A stretch of DNA of 64,000 bases from Streptomyces tibetensis (lineage in GTDB: Bacteria > Actinomycetota > Actinomycetes > Streptomycetales > Streptomycetaceae), in NCBI RefSeq assembly GCF_007655005.1, contig NZ_SZVW01000030.1, positions 1 through 64,000 on the forward strand, read 5' to 3'. Positions 32,478 to 41,905 of this stretch are shown here, piece after piece. The first letter of the stretch is position 1; every line of letters starts with the position of its first letter. Under the pieces are notes generated by a model, which worked only from the letters and a program-made list of their open reading frames with translations, ran no database searches and had not been told where the DNA came from. Made by a program: the position numbers and the translations under genes.

Positions 32478-34898
32478 TCAGACGACCGTGCCGGTCAGTG
32501 GTTGTTCGGTCCACACGGTCTTGCCCTCCCGGGTGTAGCGGGTACCCCAGCGTTCGGTCATCTGGGCCACGAGGAACAGGCCCCGCCCACCCTCGTCGGT
32601 GGTACGGGCGTGGCGCAGGTGCGGTGAGGTGTGGCTGGTGTCGCTGACCTCGCACACCAGGCACCGTTCACGGATCAACCGCAGGGTCGCAGGACCGCCG
32701 GCGTAGCGGTAGACGTTGGTGACCAGTTCGCTGGCGATCAACTCGGTGGTGAACGCCAGGTGCTCCAGACCCCACTCGGTCAACTTGGCCGTGGTCAGCG
32801 CCCTGGCCCGGGCGGCGCCGGCAGGCCCGTGCGGCAGACGCCAGGAGGCGACATTGTCCGACGGCAGCATGCGCGTGCGGGCGATCAGCAATACGACGTC
32901 GTCGCTGGGGCGCGAGGGCACGAGGGCGTCGACCACCGCTTGGCATGTGCGTTCCAGCGCGCCCGCGGGGTGGGCGAGCGCTGCCCGCAGCTTCGCCAGG
33001 CCGATGTCGGCATCGATGTGGCGTTCGCCGATGATTCCGTTGGTGTACAGGCACAGCAGACTTCCCTCGGCCAGTTCGATGTCCCGGGCCTCGAACGGCA
33101 GGCCGCCCAGGCCGAGCGGTGGGCATGCGGGCAGGTCGAGCAGAGACACCTGGCCATCCGGAGCGGTCACCACCGGCGGTGGATGACCGGCGCGGGCCAC
33201 GGAGCAGCGTCCGGAGACCGGGTCGTACACGGCGTACAGGCAGGTGGCGCCGACGACCTGCTCCCCCACGGGCCGTTCGCCGACTGCTTCCTGTTCGGCC
33301 GCCAGCAGGTTGACCAGGTCGTCGAGGCGGGAGAGGACCTCGTCCGGTTCCAGGTCGAGGCTGGCGAGCGTGTGGACGGCGGTGCGCAGCCGGCCCATGG
33401 TCGCGGCAGCATGGATGCCGCGTCCCACCACGTCGCCGACGACGAGCGCGACCCGGGCCCCAGACAGGGGAATGACGTCGAACCAGTCGCCGCCCAGACC
33501 CGGGCCGGCGCTGGCCGGCAGGTACCGCAGGGCCACCGCGACGGCCGACTGGTCCGGAACCGCCCGGGGCAGAAGGCTGCTCTGCAAGGCGAACGCGGTC
33601 TGCTGCTGCTGGGTGAAGCGCCGGGCGTTGTCGATGGCGACGGCGGCGCGCGAGGCGAGTTCCTGAGCGAGGGTGAGATCGTCCGCCTCGAAGGCATCGG
33701 GGCGGCGCGAGCGCCACAGGGTCATCACACCGAGCACCAGGCCACGCGCGGCAAGAGGTACCACGATCAGGGAGTGAGCGCCCGGATCCGGAGCGTGTGC
33801 ACCCTGACGGTCTTCCGCCGAGAACCAGTCGGGCGGGACAACCGGCTCCAGGACGGGCCGTCCCTCGGCCAGACAGCCGGCCTGTGGCGTACCGGGCCCG
33901 AAGGCCACGGGCTCGCCTTGGGGGTGAGGCGGGCCGGGTTGCTGGGCACCGATGCTGCAGGTCCCCAGTCGGACCACGGGCCCGGCAAGGGCGCGAGTCG
34001 GTTCCTCACCTCGCGTCACCGCCTGAAGCAGGTCCACGGACGCATGGTCGGCGAGGTGCGGCACCATCACCTCGGCGAGTTCCCGGGCAGTCTCGGCCAC
34101 GTCGAGAGTGGTTCCGATACGGCTGCCGGCCTGGTCGAGGAGTGCGAGCCGGCGCTGGGCCCGATGGCGTTCGGTGATGTCCTCGATCATCTCGGCCACA
34201 CCCAGGACGCGGCCCGAGGGGTCTTCCAACCGGAAAGACGACACCAGCGCGACCTGCTCGCGTGCCGGATCCTGCTCCAGGCGAGCGAACTGCTCGGAGT
34301 AGACCAGGGGTCTTCCGGTCTCCATCACCTCGCGCACCCGGTCCACAGCCTTGCGCGCGTCGTCGGGGAGGAGCATCCGCCCGGTGGGCAGCCCCCGGAA
34401 GTCCGCTGCCGGGACGCCGCTGAACCGTTCGATGGCGCGGTTGACCCGCAGAATCCTCAGGTCGGGGCCGTGGACGACCAGGCCGATCGGGCACTGCCGG
34501 TACAACCCGTCGAGAACCGCGTGGTCCCTTTGCCGTTCGAGGACGTCATCCGCGAGTGCCCCCGCAAGGAACCACTCGCGGACCCGGCCATCGCGGGACA
34601 GTTCGTGAGCCCTGACCCCCAGCTCCACAAGCCGCCCGTCACGGTGGCGCAATCCGAGCACGCCGACCCATCCGCCGGCACTGCGGCACCTCGCCGCGGC
34701 ATCAGTGACAGCCGGCCGATCACGAGGAGCGACAAGGACCTCGACCGCCGGACGACCGATCACGGCTGTGTCCGGGTGACCGAGCAGTTCCTGAGCCCGC
34801 CGGTTCCATGCGACCACCACTCCCCGGTCGTCGAGCACCGCCGAGGCAGCCAGGTGCGGGGCGAACGGATCGTCGTGGCCCGCGCTGAGCTCCGTCAT
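32478..34898 (-). CDS. PAS-PAS-GAF-SpoIIE phosphatase with C-terminal anti-sigma-type kinase
   Basis: An 806-residue signalling protein. PAS-like domains lie at about 12-110 (SAVLDDRGVVVAWNRRAQEL) and 125-240 (RILRVNRAIERFSGVP), and a GAF domain at about 260-440. The PP2C/SpoIIE phosphatase (about 480-680) has acidic metal ligands in GGDWFDV and ALVVGDVVGRG. A HATPase_c domain (about 690-800) carries LIASELVTNVYRYAGG and DEGGRGLFLVAQ. Such fusions both phosphorylate and dephosphorylate anti-anti-sigma factors. ATG at 34898 has GGAG 6 nt upstream. No sigma or anti-sigma gene is adjacent. Confidence 0.92.
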   Translation of the reverse strand: MTELSAGHDDPFAPHLAASAVLDDRGVVVAWNRRAQELLGHPDTAVIGRPAVEVLVAPRDRPAVTDAAARCRSAGGWVGVLGLRHRDGRLVELGVRAHELSRDGRVREWFLAGALADDVLERQRDHAVLDGLYRQCPIGLVVHGPDLRILRVNRAIERFSGVPAADFRGLPTGRMLLPDDARKAVDRVREVMETGRPLVYSEQFARLEQDPAREQVALVSSFRLEDPSGRVLGVAEMIEDITERHRAQRRLALLDQAGSRIGTTLDVAETARELAEVMVPHLADHASVDLLQAVTRGEEPTRALAGPVVRLGTCSIGAQQPGPPHPQGEPVAFGPGTPQAGCLAEGRPVLEPVVPPDWFSAEDRQGAHAPDPGAHSLIVVPLAARGLVLGVMTLWRSRRPDAFEADDLTLAQELASRAAVAIDNARRFTQQQQTAFALQSSLLPRAVPDQSAVAVALRYLPASAGPGLGGDWFDVIPLSGARVALVVGDVVGRGIHAAATMGRLRTAVHTLASLDLEPDEVLSRLDDLVNLLAAEQEAVGERPVGEQVVGATCLYAVYDPVSGRCSVARAGHPPPVVTAPDGQVSLLDLPACPPLGLGGLPFEARDIELAEGSLLCLYTNGIIGERHIDADIGLAKLRAALAHPAGALERTCQAVVDALVPSRPSDDVVLLIARTRMLPSDNVASWRLPHGPAGAARARALTTAKLTEWGLEHLAFTTELIASELVTNVYRYAGGPATLRLIRERCLVCEVSDTSHTSPHLRHARTTDEGGRGLFLVAQMTERWGTRYTREGKTVWTEQPLTGTVV

Positions 34899-35521
34899 CC
34901 GCTTCTCCGCCCATGGACACCACCGTGTACCGGGTCGCCGATGTCCGCGGGTCCTGACCGTGGCCGGTGACCGGCATGACGGCGTTCGTGGCGCTGGCTC
35001 GGCGTTCCCGCATGCACACGAACTGCTGACCATGCAAGCCTATTGAAATCCCGCGGAGGACGCCCGCCTCGCCCGTCGCGTCGCGTGGCGTGGCGTGGCG
35101 GGCATGAGGGATGACGTCGGGCACGGCGGCCCCCTCAGGACGAACCGTTACGGGACTTCGCCCCGCGCAGCCCCGCCGGACCCGGTAGCGGTGTCCCCGC
35201 CCCGCGGCACGCTGCGGGCCGCTTCACGGATGGGCGTCCCCGGTCCGGTGTCCCCGCATCCCCGAGGCGGGGCTGCGCAGTCGCCCGCCTCTGACAGTTC
35301 CCAGGGCAGGCTTGTCGGATCTCACCCGCCGTGTCGGCGAGGAGGGTGCGCCGCATGGGATCCGCGCCGACCCGGTCGTCGTCCCGGGCCTGATCGACAT
35401 GCCCCCGGGCCGCGAGGCCCCGGCCCGGCGGGCGTAGCGTGCCACCTCCTCGCATGCCGCCCGGCCGCCGGGGCGCCGCTTGGCAGGTCGCCGCAGCCGT
35501 CAAGATCTCCGGCGGCCTCCG
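34899..35521. other. 623-nt intergenic region without supported gene
   Basis: The region lies between the phosphatase start and the liv terminator. It contains a GTGGC-rich stretch near 35085-35100. I see no coding character, RNA gene or clear operator. Confidence 0.5.
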
Positions 35522-35571
35522 GGCGGGGGCGGTCCCGAGAGGTCAGGGCATCGACCGGGACCGCCCCCGCC
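35522..35571 (-). terminator. Terminator of the liv-type operon
   Basis: GGCGGGGGCGGTCCCG and CGGGACCGCCCCCGCC form a perfect 16-bp stem with an 18-nt loop, 3 nt beyond the stop of the binding-protein gene. Confidence 0.88.
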
Positions 35572-35574
35572 GGC

Positions 35575-36852
35575 TCACTTCGCCAGCGGGCCGAACTCCT
35601 TGCGGGTGTCCACCGGCTTGCCGAACAGCTGCCACCGCTCGCCCTTGAACCGCATCAGCTGCATCGTCTCGATCGGGAAGGCGTCATCGGGACCGGTGGA
35701 GAGGGTGACACCGGGCAGCAGCATGTCCACCTTGACGTCCTTGAGGTTGCGCACCGCGTCCCGCAGCCCCTCCCTGGTCGGGCACTTCATCGCGTCCAGG
35801 GCCTTGTGCAGGCTGGAGGCGGCGGCCCATCCGTAGGCGTTGAACTGGTTGGCCGGGTCGGAGTCGGGCGCGTACGTGCGCAGCGCGTCCTGGTACGTCT
35901 TCATCTCCGCGTCGTCGGCCCACTGCGGATCGGCGGGGTCCTTGAAGTAGGTCGCCGAGACCACGCCCTGGACGTTCTTGAATCCGACGGGCTTGAGCAC
36001 GGTGGCGGACGAGGAAACGTTGTTGACGATGTGCAGCGGGTTCCACTTGGTGTTCTTGGCATCGGCGGCGAGTGCCTGGCTGCCGAACTTCGGCGTGGTG
36101 ATGTTGAGCAGCACATCCGCCTTGGACCGGGCGAGGCTCGTCATCTGTGCCGAGACGGACGGGTCGGTGACCTCGTAGCTCTCCTCGGCGGCCACCTTGA
36201 TACCGCCGCCGGCGATGGCCGCCTTGAACCCGCCGAGCAGGTCCTTGCCGAAGTCGTCGTTCTGGTAGAGGACGGCGACCTTGGCCTTGGGCTTCTCCTC
36301 CTTGAGGTACTTGGCGTACACCCGTGCCTCGGCGATGTAGTTGGGCTGCCAGCCGGAGGTCCACAGGTGGTCGCCGTCCGTACCCCAGACGGAGGCGCCG
36401 GTGGCGACGAAAGGCTGCGGCACCTTGCGCTTGTTGAGGTAGTCCCACACGGCGGCCGTGGACGGGGTGCCCAGGGTCTGGAAGACAGCGAAGACCTTCT
36501 CCTGCTCGACGAGTCTGCGGGCCTCCTCGACCGCCTTGGGCGGCTGGTAGCCGTCGTCGCGGACGACGAACTCCACCTTGCGGCCGTCTATGCCGCCCTT
36601 GTCGTTGACGTGCTTGAAGTAGGCGCTCACGCCTTTGCTGATGGTGCCGTACGCGGAGGCCGGTCCCGACAGGGGGTAGATGCCACCCAGCCTGATGGAC
36701 TTGTCGGTGATACCGGTGGTCTGCTGGCCCTGGCACGCTCCGTCGGCGGCGGCGTCCTTGTCGTCCTGCCCGCGCTGGCTGTTGCAGGCGGTGGCGAGGA
36801 GCAGGGCGGCGGCCGCGGCCGCGGCCGCCCGCAGAGTGGTCGTCTTGCGCAT
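35575..36852 (-). CDS. Branched-chain-amino-acid-type ABC substrate-binding lipoprotein
   Basis: A 425-residue type I periplasmic-binding-protein-fold lipoprotein. The lipobox is ALLLATAC (Cys23). The mature domain has IRLGGIYPLSGPASAYGTIS, GIDGRKVEFVVRDDGYQPPK and VLYQNDDFGKDLLGGF, the LivK/Peripla_BP_6 pattern. The ATG has AAGGA about 9 nt upstream. It is the last gene of a five-gene operon. The ligand need not be leucine: many Liv-type importers take aromatic or fatty acids, and this one lies next to an acyl-CoA catabolic cluster. Confidence 0.9.
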   Translation of the reverse strand: MRKTTTLRAAAAAAAALLLATACNSQRGQDDKDAAADGACQGQQTTGITDKSIRLGGIYPLSGPASAYGTISKGVSAYFKHVNDKGGIDGRKVEFVVRDDGYQPPKAVEEARRLVEQEKVFAVFQTLGTPSTAAVWDYLNKRKVPQPFVATGASVWGTDGDHLWTSGWQPNYIAEARVYAKYLKEEKPKAKVAVLYQNDDFGKDLLGGFKAAIAGGGIKVAAEESYEVTDPSVSAQMTSLARSKADVLLNITTPKFGSQALAADAKNTKWNPLHIVNNVSSSATVLKPVGFKNVQGVVSATYFKDPADPQWADDAEMKTYQDALRTYAPDSDPANQFNAYGWAAASSLHKALDAMKCPTREGLRDAVRNLKDVKVDMLLPGVTLSTGPDDAFPIETMQLMRFKGERWQLFGKPVDTRKEFGPLAK

Positions 36853-36857
36853 GTGGT

Positions 36858-37970
36858 TCAGTCCTTTTCCGTGCGGGGCTGTGCGCCCACGGGTTCGGCA
36901 TCGACAGGTGCTGGATCCGCCGGGGCGGGGGACGCGGAGGGTTCGGAGTCGGGCGTCCGGTCGTCGGCGGCGGGCGGGGTGGTGCGGGTGAGGCGACTGG
37001 CGGCGACACCGCGGAGACGGCCCGCCAGGCCGGCCAGTCCCGTCGGTGCCACGAACATCACCGCGATGATCAGCAGGCCGAACACCACACCCGGTGCCGC
37101 GTCGCTGATGTCCTGGGCCACGCTCGGCACGTACATCACGAAGGCCGCGCCCAGCAGTGGTCCGTACAGCGAGGCGAGCCCTCCGACCACCAGGCCGGCC
37201 AGGAGCGTGATGGACAAAACGAAGCTGAACGAGTCGGGTGAGACGAAGCCGATGACCCAGGTGTAGACGCAGCCGGAGACACCCGCGAACAGCGCGCTCC
37301 ACGCGAAGGCGAGGGTCTTGTGCAGCGACAGCCGTACTCCCATGACCTCCGCGGCGCTCTCGTTGTCCCGCATGGCGAGCAGTGCCCGGCCGACCCGGGA
37401 GCGCAGCAGGTTGCGGGCGAGCAGCAGGGCCACCGCGGTGACGGCGAGGACGACGAAGTACGTCCACTGGTCCTCGGCGAGCCCGCTCCACGCGGGCGCC
37501 TGCAGCTTGTCCACGGTCAGTCCCATGGAGCCGCCCGTCACCGGTTCGAGCCGTTTGAGCAGCGGTGGCAGGAACACCGCGAACGCGAGCGTGACCAGGG
37601 CCAGGTACAGCCCGCGCAGACGCAGGGCGGGCACACCGAAACCGAGACCCAGCAGGAAGCATCCGACGGCCGCGACCGGCAGCGTGGCCAGGTGGCCGGT
37701 CTCGTAGCGGTCGAGCATGACCGCCGCCGTGTAGGCCCCCGCCGCGAAGAAGGCGCCGTGCCCGAGGGAGATCTGCCCGCCGAATCCGACCAGCAGGTTC
37801 AGTCCGGCCAGCGCCACGGCGTAGAGCAGCACCATGGTCAGCTGAAAGACCTGGAAGGGGGCGAAGTAGAACGGTGCGCCGAGGGCGACACCCGCTGCGA
37901 GCAGCGTGGTGAGCGTGGCCCGCAGGCGGCGGGCGCGGCCGGTGCCCAGTGTTGCGGTGATCGTGCTCAT
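36858..37970 (-). CDS. livM: Branched-chain-type ABC permease (LivM-like)
   Basis: A 370-residue permease with eight to ten membrane helices (GAPFYFAPFQVFQLTMVLLY, GFGGQISLGHGAFFAAGAYT, TLAGLV-type and VFGLLIIAVMFVAPTGLAGL segments). The C-terminal 55 residues are Pro/Ala/Glu-rich and cytosolic, longer than in enteric LivM. It overlaps livH by 4 nt and leaves 5 nt before the binding-protein gene. The gene symbol refers to family and not to a proven substrate. Confidence 0.9.
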   Translation of the reverse strand: MSTITATLGTGRARRLRATLTTLLAAGVALGAPFYFAPFQVFQLTMVLLYAVALAGLNLLVGFGGQISLGHGAFFAAGAYTAAVMLDRYETGHLATLPVAAVGCFLLGLGFGVPALRLRGLYLALVTLAFAVFLPPLLKRLEPVTGGSMGLTVDKLQAPAWSGLAEDQWTYFVVLAVTAVALLLARNLLRSRVGRALLAMRDNESAAEVMGVRLSLHKTLAFAWSALFAGVSGCVYTWVIGFVSPDSFSFVLSITLLAGLVVGGLASLYGPLLGAAFVMYVPSVAQDISDAAPGVVFGLLIIAVMFVAPTGLAGLAGRLRGVAASRLTRTTPPAADDRTPDSEPSASPAPADPAPVDAEPVGAQPRTEKD

Positions 37971-38857
37971 GCGCGTTCCACCGCCGCCCGTCCGAAAAGG
38001 CCCTGGGGCCGCACCAGCAGCACCGCCAGGATGATCACCAGGGGGACGCCCACCTTCAGATCGGCACCGATCACGTCCACGTACGCCCCGGCCAGCGTCT
38101 CGGCGACGCCCACGAGCAGGCCGCCGACGACCGCACCGACCGGGCTGTCGAAGCCGCCGAGGGTGGCCGCGGCGAAGGCGTAGATCAGTACCCCGCCCAT
38201 CATGTTGGGCTCCAGGAACAGCACCGGCGCGACGAGCACGCCCGACACCGCGCCGACCGTCGCGGCCAGCCCCCAGCCGAGCATCAGCACGCGGCCGACC
38301 CTGATACCCGACAGCCGGGCGGAGGCGGGGTTGCCGGCGACCGCCCGCATCACCAGGCCGACGGAGGTGTGCTGGAACAGCACGTACAGCAGGCTCATCA
38401 CGACGGCCACCACCGCGATGATCCCGAGGCTCGACCAGTCCACGCGCACCCCGCCCAGGTCGATCCCGCCGTCGGGGAACGGCTGCGGAAAGTCCTTCAC
38501 GGTGAACGACCAGATCAGACCGGCCATCGCGTTGACGAAGATGAACAGGCCCACCGTGACGATGACCATGGTGAGTTCGGGCGCGTTCTGCACCGGGCGG
38601 ATGACGATCCGTTCGACCAGCATGCCGCCGGCGAAGGACACCGCAAGGGTCACCGGCAGTGCCAGCCAGAACGACATCCCGGACGCCACGAGTTGCCACG
38701 CCACGTAGGTGGAGATCATGGCGAGCTCGCCCTGCGCGAAGTTGACGATCCCGGTGAACCGGTGGATCAGTACCAGGGCCAGCGCCAGGCTGGCATAGAC
38801 CGCGCCGGAGCCGACGCCTTCCACCACTTGCTGGAGCAGTTCGGTCACGGCGCTCAT
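37967..38857 (-). CDS. livH: Branched-chain-type ABC permease (LivH-like)
   Basis: A 296-residue permease with eight helices. The start SGAVYASLALALVLIHRFTG and NFAQGELAMISTYVAWQLV are diagnostic, as are FQHTSVGLVMRAVAGNPASA and FAAATLGGFDSPVGAVVGGL. ATGA overlaps join it to livF upstream and livM downstream, giving tight coupling of both permeases. Confidence 0.93.
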   Translation of the reverse strand: MSAVTELLQQVVEGVGSGAVYASLALALVLIHRFTGIVNFAQGELAMISTYVAWQLVASGMSFWLALPVTLAVSFAGGMLVERIVIRPVQNAPELTMVIVTVGLFIFVNAMAGLIWSFTVKDFPQPFPDGGIDLGGVRVDWSSLGIIAVVAVVMSLLYVLFQHTSVGLVMRAVAGNPASARLSGIRVGRVLMLGWGLAATVGAVSGVLVAPVLFLEPNMMGGVLIYAFAAATLGGFDSPVGAVVGGLLVGVAETLAGAYVDVIGADLKVGVPLVIILAVLLVRPQGLFGRAAVERA

Positions 38858-39666
38858 CCGCCCTTGCCGGAACGGACGGAGACACCGAGATACACCTCGG
38901 CGACCTGCCCGTCCTCGCGGATCTCCTGGGACGGCCCGGACAGCACCAGGCGGCCGGCCTCCAGTACGTGGGCCCGGTGCGCGACATCCAGCGCGAGTTG
39001 GGCGTTCTGTTCGACGACGATCACGGTGGTGCGTTCCTCCTCGTTGACGGCACGGACGATCTCGAACAGCTCGCGCGTGACCAGCGGCGCGAGGCCCAGC
39101 GACGGCTCGTCCAGGAGCAGCAGCGAGGGCCGCAGCATCAGCGCCCTGCCGATGGCGAGCATCTGCTGTTCGCCGCCGCTGAGGCTGCCGGCGGCCTGGC
39201 GGGAGCGCTGGCGGAGCTTGGGGAAGTAGCCGTAGACGCGCTCCAGGTCGGCCGCGACGGCCGTGCGCTCGGTGCGGCCGTCGCGACGCCACCGGCCGGT
39301 GCGCAGGTGGGCGCCGACGCGCAGGTTCTCCTCGACGGTCAGGTCGTTGAAGGTGCCCCGGCCCTCGGGTACGTGCGCGACGCCGAGACGGGCGGTCTGC
39401 TCGGGCGAGCGGCCCAGCAGCTCCGTACCGTTCAAGGTCACCGAGCCGCGTCCGCGGACCATGCCGCACAGAGCTCGCAGCGTTGTCGTCTTGCCCGCGC
39501 CGTTGGGGCCGAGGATCGCGCACACCTCGCCGCGGGCGACGGAGAAGTCGAGCCCCTGAACCACGCGGGCCTGGCCGTATCCGGCGTGCAGGCCGGCGAC
39601 CTTCAGGAAGTCCGGCTCCGCGGTCGCCTGCGCGGCCTCGGTGCTGTCGGTTGCGGGTTCCGTCAT
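38854..39666 (-). CDS. livF: Branched-chain-type ABC ATPase (LivF-like)
   Basis: A 270-residue ATPase. Walker A is GPNGAGKTTT, the signature is SLSGGEQQMLAIGRAL, Walker B is LLLLDEPSLGLAP and the switch His region reads VIVVEQNAQLAL. About 20 extra residues precede the usual start. It overlaps livG by 4 nt and livH by 4 nt. Confidence 0.94.
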   Translation of the reverse strand: MTEPATDSTEAAQATAEPDFLKVAGLHAGYGQARVVQGLDFSVARGEVCAILGPNGAGKTTTLRALCGMVRGRGSVTLNGTELLGRSPEQTARLGVAHVPEGRGTFNDLTVEENLRVGAHLRTGRWRRDGRTERTAVAADLERVYGYFPKLRQRSRQAAGSLSGGEQQMLAIGRALMLRPSLLLLDEPSLGLAPLVTRELFEIVRAVNEEERTTVIVVEQNAQLALDVAHRAHVLEAGRLVLSGPSQEIREDGQVAEVYLGVSVRSGKGG

Positions 39667-40421
39667 GCCGCCACCCCCAGGTACGCCTCGATGACCGCCG
39701 GGTCGCGCTGGATCTCGTCCGGTGTGCCTTCGGCGATCTTGCGTCCGAAGTCGAGGCAGACGACCTTGTCGCACAGGCCCATCACGAACCCCATGTGGTG
39801 TTCGACCACGACGAGCGTGAGGTCGAACTCCTGGCGCACCGACCGGACCAGATCCGCGAATTGGTCGACCTCGCCGTGGCTGAGTCCGTTGACGGGTTCG
39901 TCGAGCAACAGAAGCCGGGGCCGTACCGCGAGCGCCCGGGCGAGTTCGACCCGTTTGAGGGTGCCGAACGGCAGCCCGGAGGCGGGGTGGTCGGCGACAT
40001 CCGCCAGGCCGAGACGCCGGAGCAAGTCGTCCGCCTGGTCACGTAGTTCCCTCTCCTCCCGCCGGACGTGGGGCAGCCCGAGCGCCGCGGCGAGGTGTCG
40101 CGTGCGCCCCCGGCTGTGGGCGCCGACCATGACGTTCTCCCGAACCGTGAGCTGTGGGAACAGACCGAGGTTCTGGAAGGTGCGGGCGATGCCGCGCCCG
40201 GCCACGGAGTGCGGCGGGAGGGCGAGCAGGTCCTCGTCCTCGAACCGCACCGTCCCCGCATCAGGGGTGCAGCGCCTGGTGAGGCAGTTGAACAAGGTGG
40301 TCTTGCCGGCTCCGTTCGGTCCGATGAGCCCCACGGCGGTGCCCGGCTCGACGGTGAACGCGACACCGTCCAGTGCCGTGATCCCGCCGAAGCGCACGCT
40401 GATACCGTCGACCGCGAGCAT
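39663..40421 (-). CDS. livG: Branched-chain-type ABC ATPase (LivG-like)
   Basis: A 252-residue ATPase and first gene of the operon. Walker A is GPNGAGKTTLFNCLTR, Walker B is LLLLDEPVNGLSHGEV and the H-loop is VVEHHMGFV. The signature is the LivG variant LPFGTLKRVELARAL. ATG at 40421 has AAGGGG 8 nt upstream. The operon order livG-livF-livH-livM-livK is the reverse of the enteric one and common in actinobacteria. Confidence 0.94.
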   Translation of the reverse strand: MLAVDGISVRFGGITALDGVAFTVEPGTAVGLIGPNGAGKTTLFNCLTRRCTPDAGTVRFEDEDLLALPPHSVAGRGIARTFQNLGLFPQLTVRENVMVGAHSRGRTRHLAAALGLPHVRREERELRDQADDLLRRLGLADVADHPASGLPFGTLKRVELARALAVRPRLLLLDEPVNGLSHGEVDQFADLVRSVRQEFDLTLVVVEHHMGFVMGLCDKVVCLDFGRKIAEGTPDEIQRDPAVIEAYLGVAA

Positions 40422-40492
40422 GAGTGACGCCCCTTCCGAGGTACTGGGGGGTAGGCGAGCGTCACAGTAGGTGGGGGCCTTCCGAGCGCACA

Positions 40493-40510
40493 TTGGGTGT
40501 GAGCACCCAA
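40493..40510. promoter_or_regulatory. Operator candidate between liv operon and PucR gene
   Basis: TTGGGTG-TGAG-CACCCAA is a perfect 7-bp inverted repeat with a 4-nt spacer. It lies 72 nt upstream of livG and 100 nt upstream of the divergent PucR gene, so one regulator could control both directions. Confidence 0.6.
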
Positions 40511-40609
40511 CTTCACGGCCTCCGACTTGTGCGCCGCGCCCATCTCGCCCGACCTGTCGCCCGCCGAGCCTGTTGACGGGACACGAGGAGTGCAGCGACC
40601 ATCGGCGCC

Positions 40610-41905
40610 ATGCCTCGCGGACCCGCCCCCGGCGCCCCCGCCCTGACCGAACCCCTCAGCCGGGAGCGGCACCGGATCCTGCACTCGGTCCAGGACCGGC
40701 TCGAGGACGTGGCGAAGACCGCCGTCGCGGTCATGCGCACGGAGATCCCGTCCTACGCGCTGCAGGACGAGCGGTTCTTCGACGACGTACGGGACCAGGT
40801 CCTCGCGCACTACCGGATGCAGCTGGCCGCGCTGGCCGGCGACCGGGACATCGCCCCCGAAGACCTGGTCTTCAGCCGTGCGGCAGCCATGCGCAGAGCA
40901 CGCGCGGGGTTCGCCCTCGAGGACTGGATCAGTGCCTTCCGGGTCGGCCGGCAGGTGCTGTGGGACGCGCTGCTGGACTGCGCGGGCATGTCCGCCGAGG
41001 CACAGCAGGCCGCGCTGTCGCTCGTCACACCGCTGATGCGGTATGTCGACTACGCCAGCACCCATGCCGCGCAGGCCTATGTGGAGTACGAACAGCACGT
41101 GGTAGCCGACGCGGACCGGGAGCGCCGGGATCTCCTGGACCAGCTCCTGGCCGGCACGGCTCCGGCACGCGGTCCGCTGCTCGCGGCGGCACAGGCGTAC
41201 GGCATCGGACCGCACTCGCCGATGATGGCGGTCGTGGCGGTGTGCGTAGGCGACACCCGCACCGGCGACCCCACCTCGGCCGAGCACGGCTACGCGACCA
41301 GCGCGTCCATCGGCATCGCCGGGCCCTGGGCCGGCCGAACCCTGGTCGTCGTACGCCACGGCGAGGTGGTGGCCGTGCCCGTGGTCCGCACCGGCATGGA
41401 CGCGGAGGACATCTGTACCCACTTCGAGGCGGTGCAGCGACGGCTCGCGCGCGAGGGAACCATGCTCGCCATGGGCATCAGCACAGTCGCCAGAGGCGCC
41501 GGTGAACTGCCGCGCGCCTACGAGGAGGCACGGGCCGCCCTCGACCTCGTGCCGAGCGATGGCGGGGTGGCGGCACTGCCGCGCCTGTCCCCCTTCGACT
41601 ACCTGGCGCTGCGCGCGGACGACCTCGCCCGCCAACTGGTCGATCCCCGCGTACGTGCGCTGCTGGAGGACGACCGCAGACGTGGCGACACGCTGGCGGC
41701 GACCATACGGGCCTTCGCGGAGGCCGATCTCAACCTGCGGCTGGCTGCCGACCGGCTGCGGGTGCACCACAACACGGCCCACTACAGACTGCGCCGGATC
41801 GAGGAACGCACCGGGCGCAATCCGCGCCGGATCGCCGACCTCCTGGAACTGCTGGTCGCCCTCGCCATCCGCGACGGCGCCGGGGAAGGTGAGGATCACC
41901 AGTGA
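40610..41905 (+). CDS. PucR-family transcriptional regulator
   Basis: A 431-residue regulator. The N-terminal half is a helical sensor (SVQDRLEDVAKTAVAVMRTE, then FALEDWISAFRVGRQVLWDA), the middle a GGDEF-like CdaR domain (about 200-320, RTLVVVRHGEVVAVPVVRTG). The C-terminal PucR HTH (about 370-425) reads FAEADLNLRLAADRLRVHHN, then TAHYRLRRIEERTGRNPRRI. Divergent from the importer operon, it is the obvious candidate to sense the imported substrate. It overlaps the TetR gene downstream by 4 nt (GTGA). Confidence 0.93.
   Translation: MPRGPAPGAPALTEPLSRERHRILHSVQDRLEDVAKTAVAVMRTEIPSYALQDERFFDDVRDQVLAHYRMQLAALAGDRDIAPEDLVFSRAAAMRRARAGFALEDWISAFRVGRQVLWDALLDCAGMSAEAQQAALSLVTPLMRYVDYASTHAAQAYVEYEQHVVADADRERRDLLDQLLAGTAPARGPLLAAAQAYGIGPHSPMMAVVAVCVGDTRTGDPTSAEHGYATSASIGIAGPWAGRTLVVVRHGEVVAVPVVRTGMDAEDICTHFEAVQRRLAREGTMLAMGISTVARGAGELPRAYEEARAALDLVPSDGGVAALPRLSPFDYLALRADDLARQLVDPRVRALLEDDRRRGDTLAATIRAFAEADLNLRLAADRLRVHHNTAHYRLRRIEERTGRNPRRIADLLELLVALAIRDGAGEGEDHQ

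Noticed and set aside
32631..34970. 779-codon plus-strand frame opposite the SpoIIE phosphatase
   Set aside because: Antisense shadow caused by GC-biased codons; no domain, and the opposite strand has a clear multi-domain protein.
35095..37266. 723-codon plus-strand frame opposite the liv genes
   Set aside because: Repetitive Gly/Val/Arg composition without domains; liv proteins on the other strand are unambiguous.
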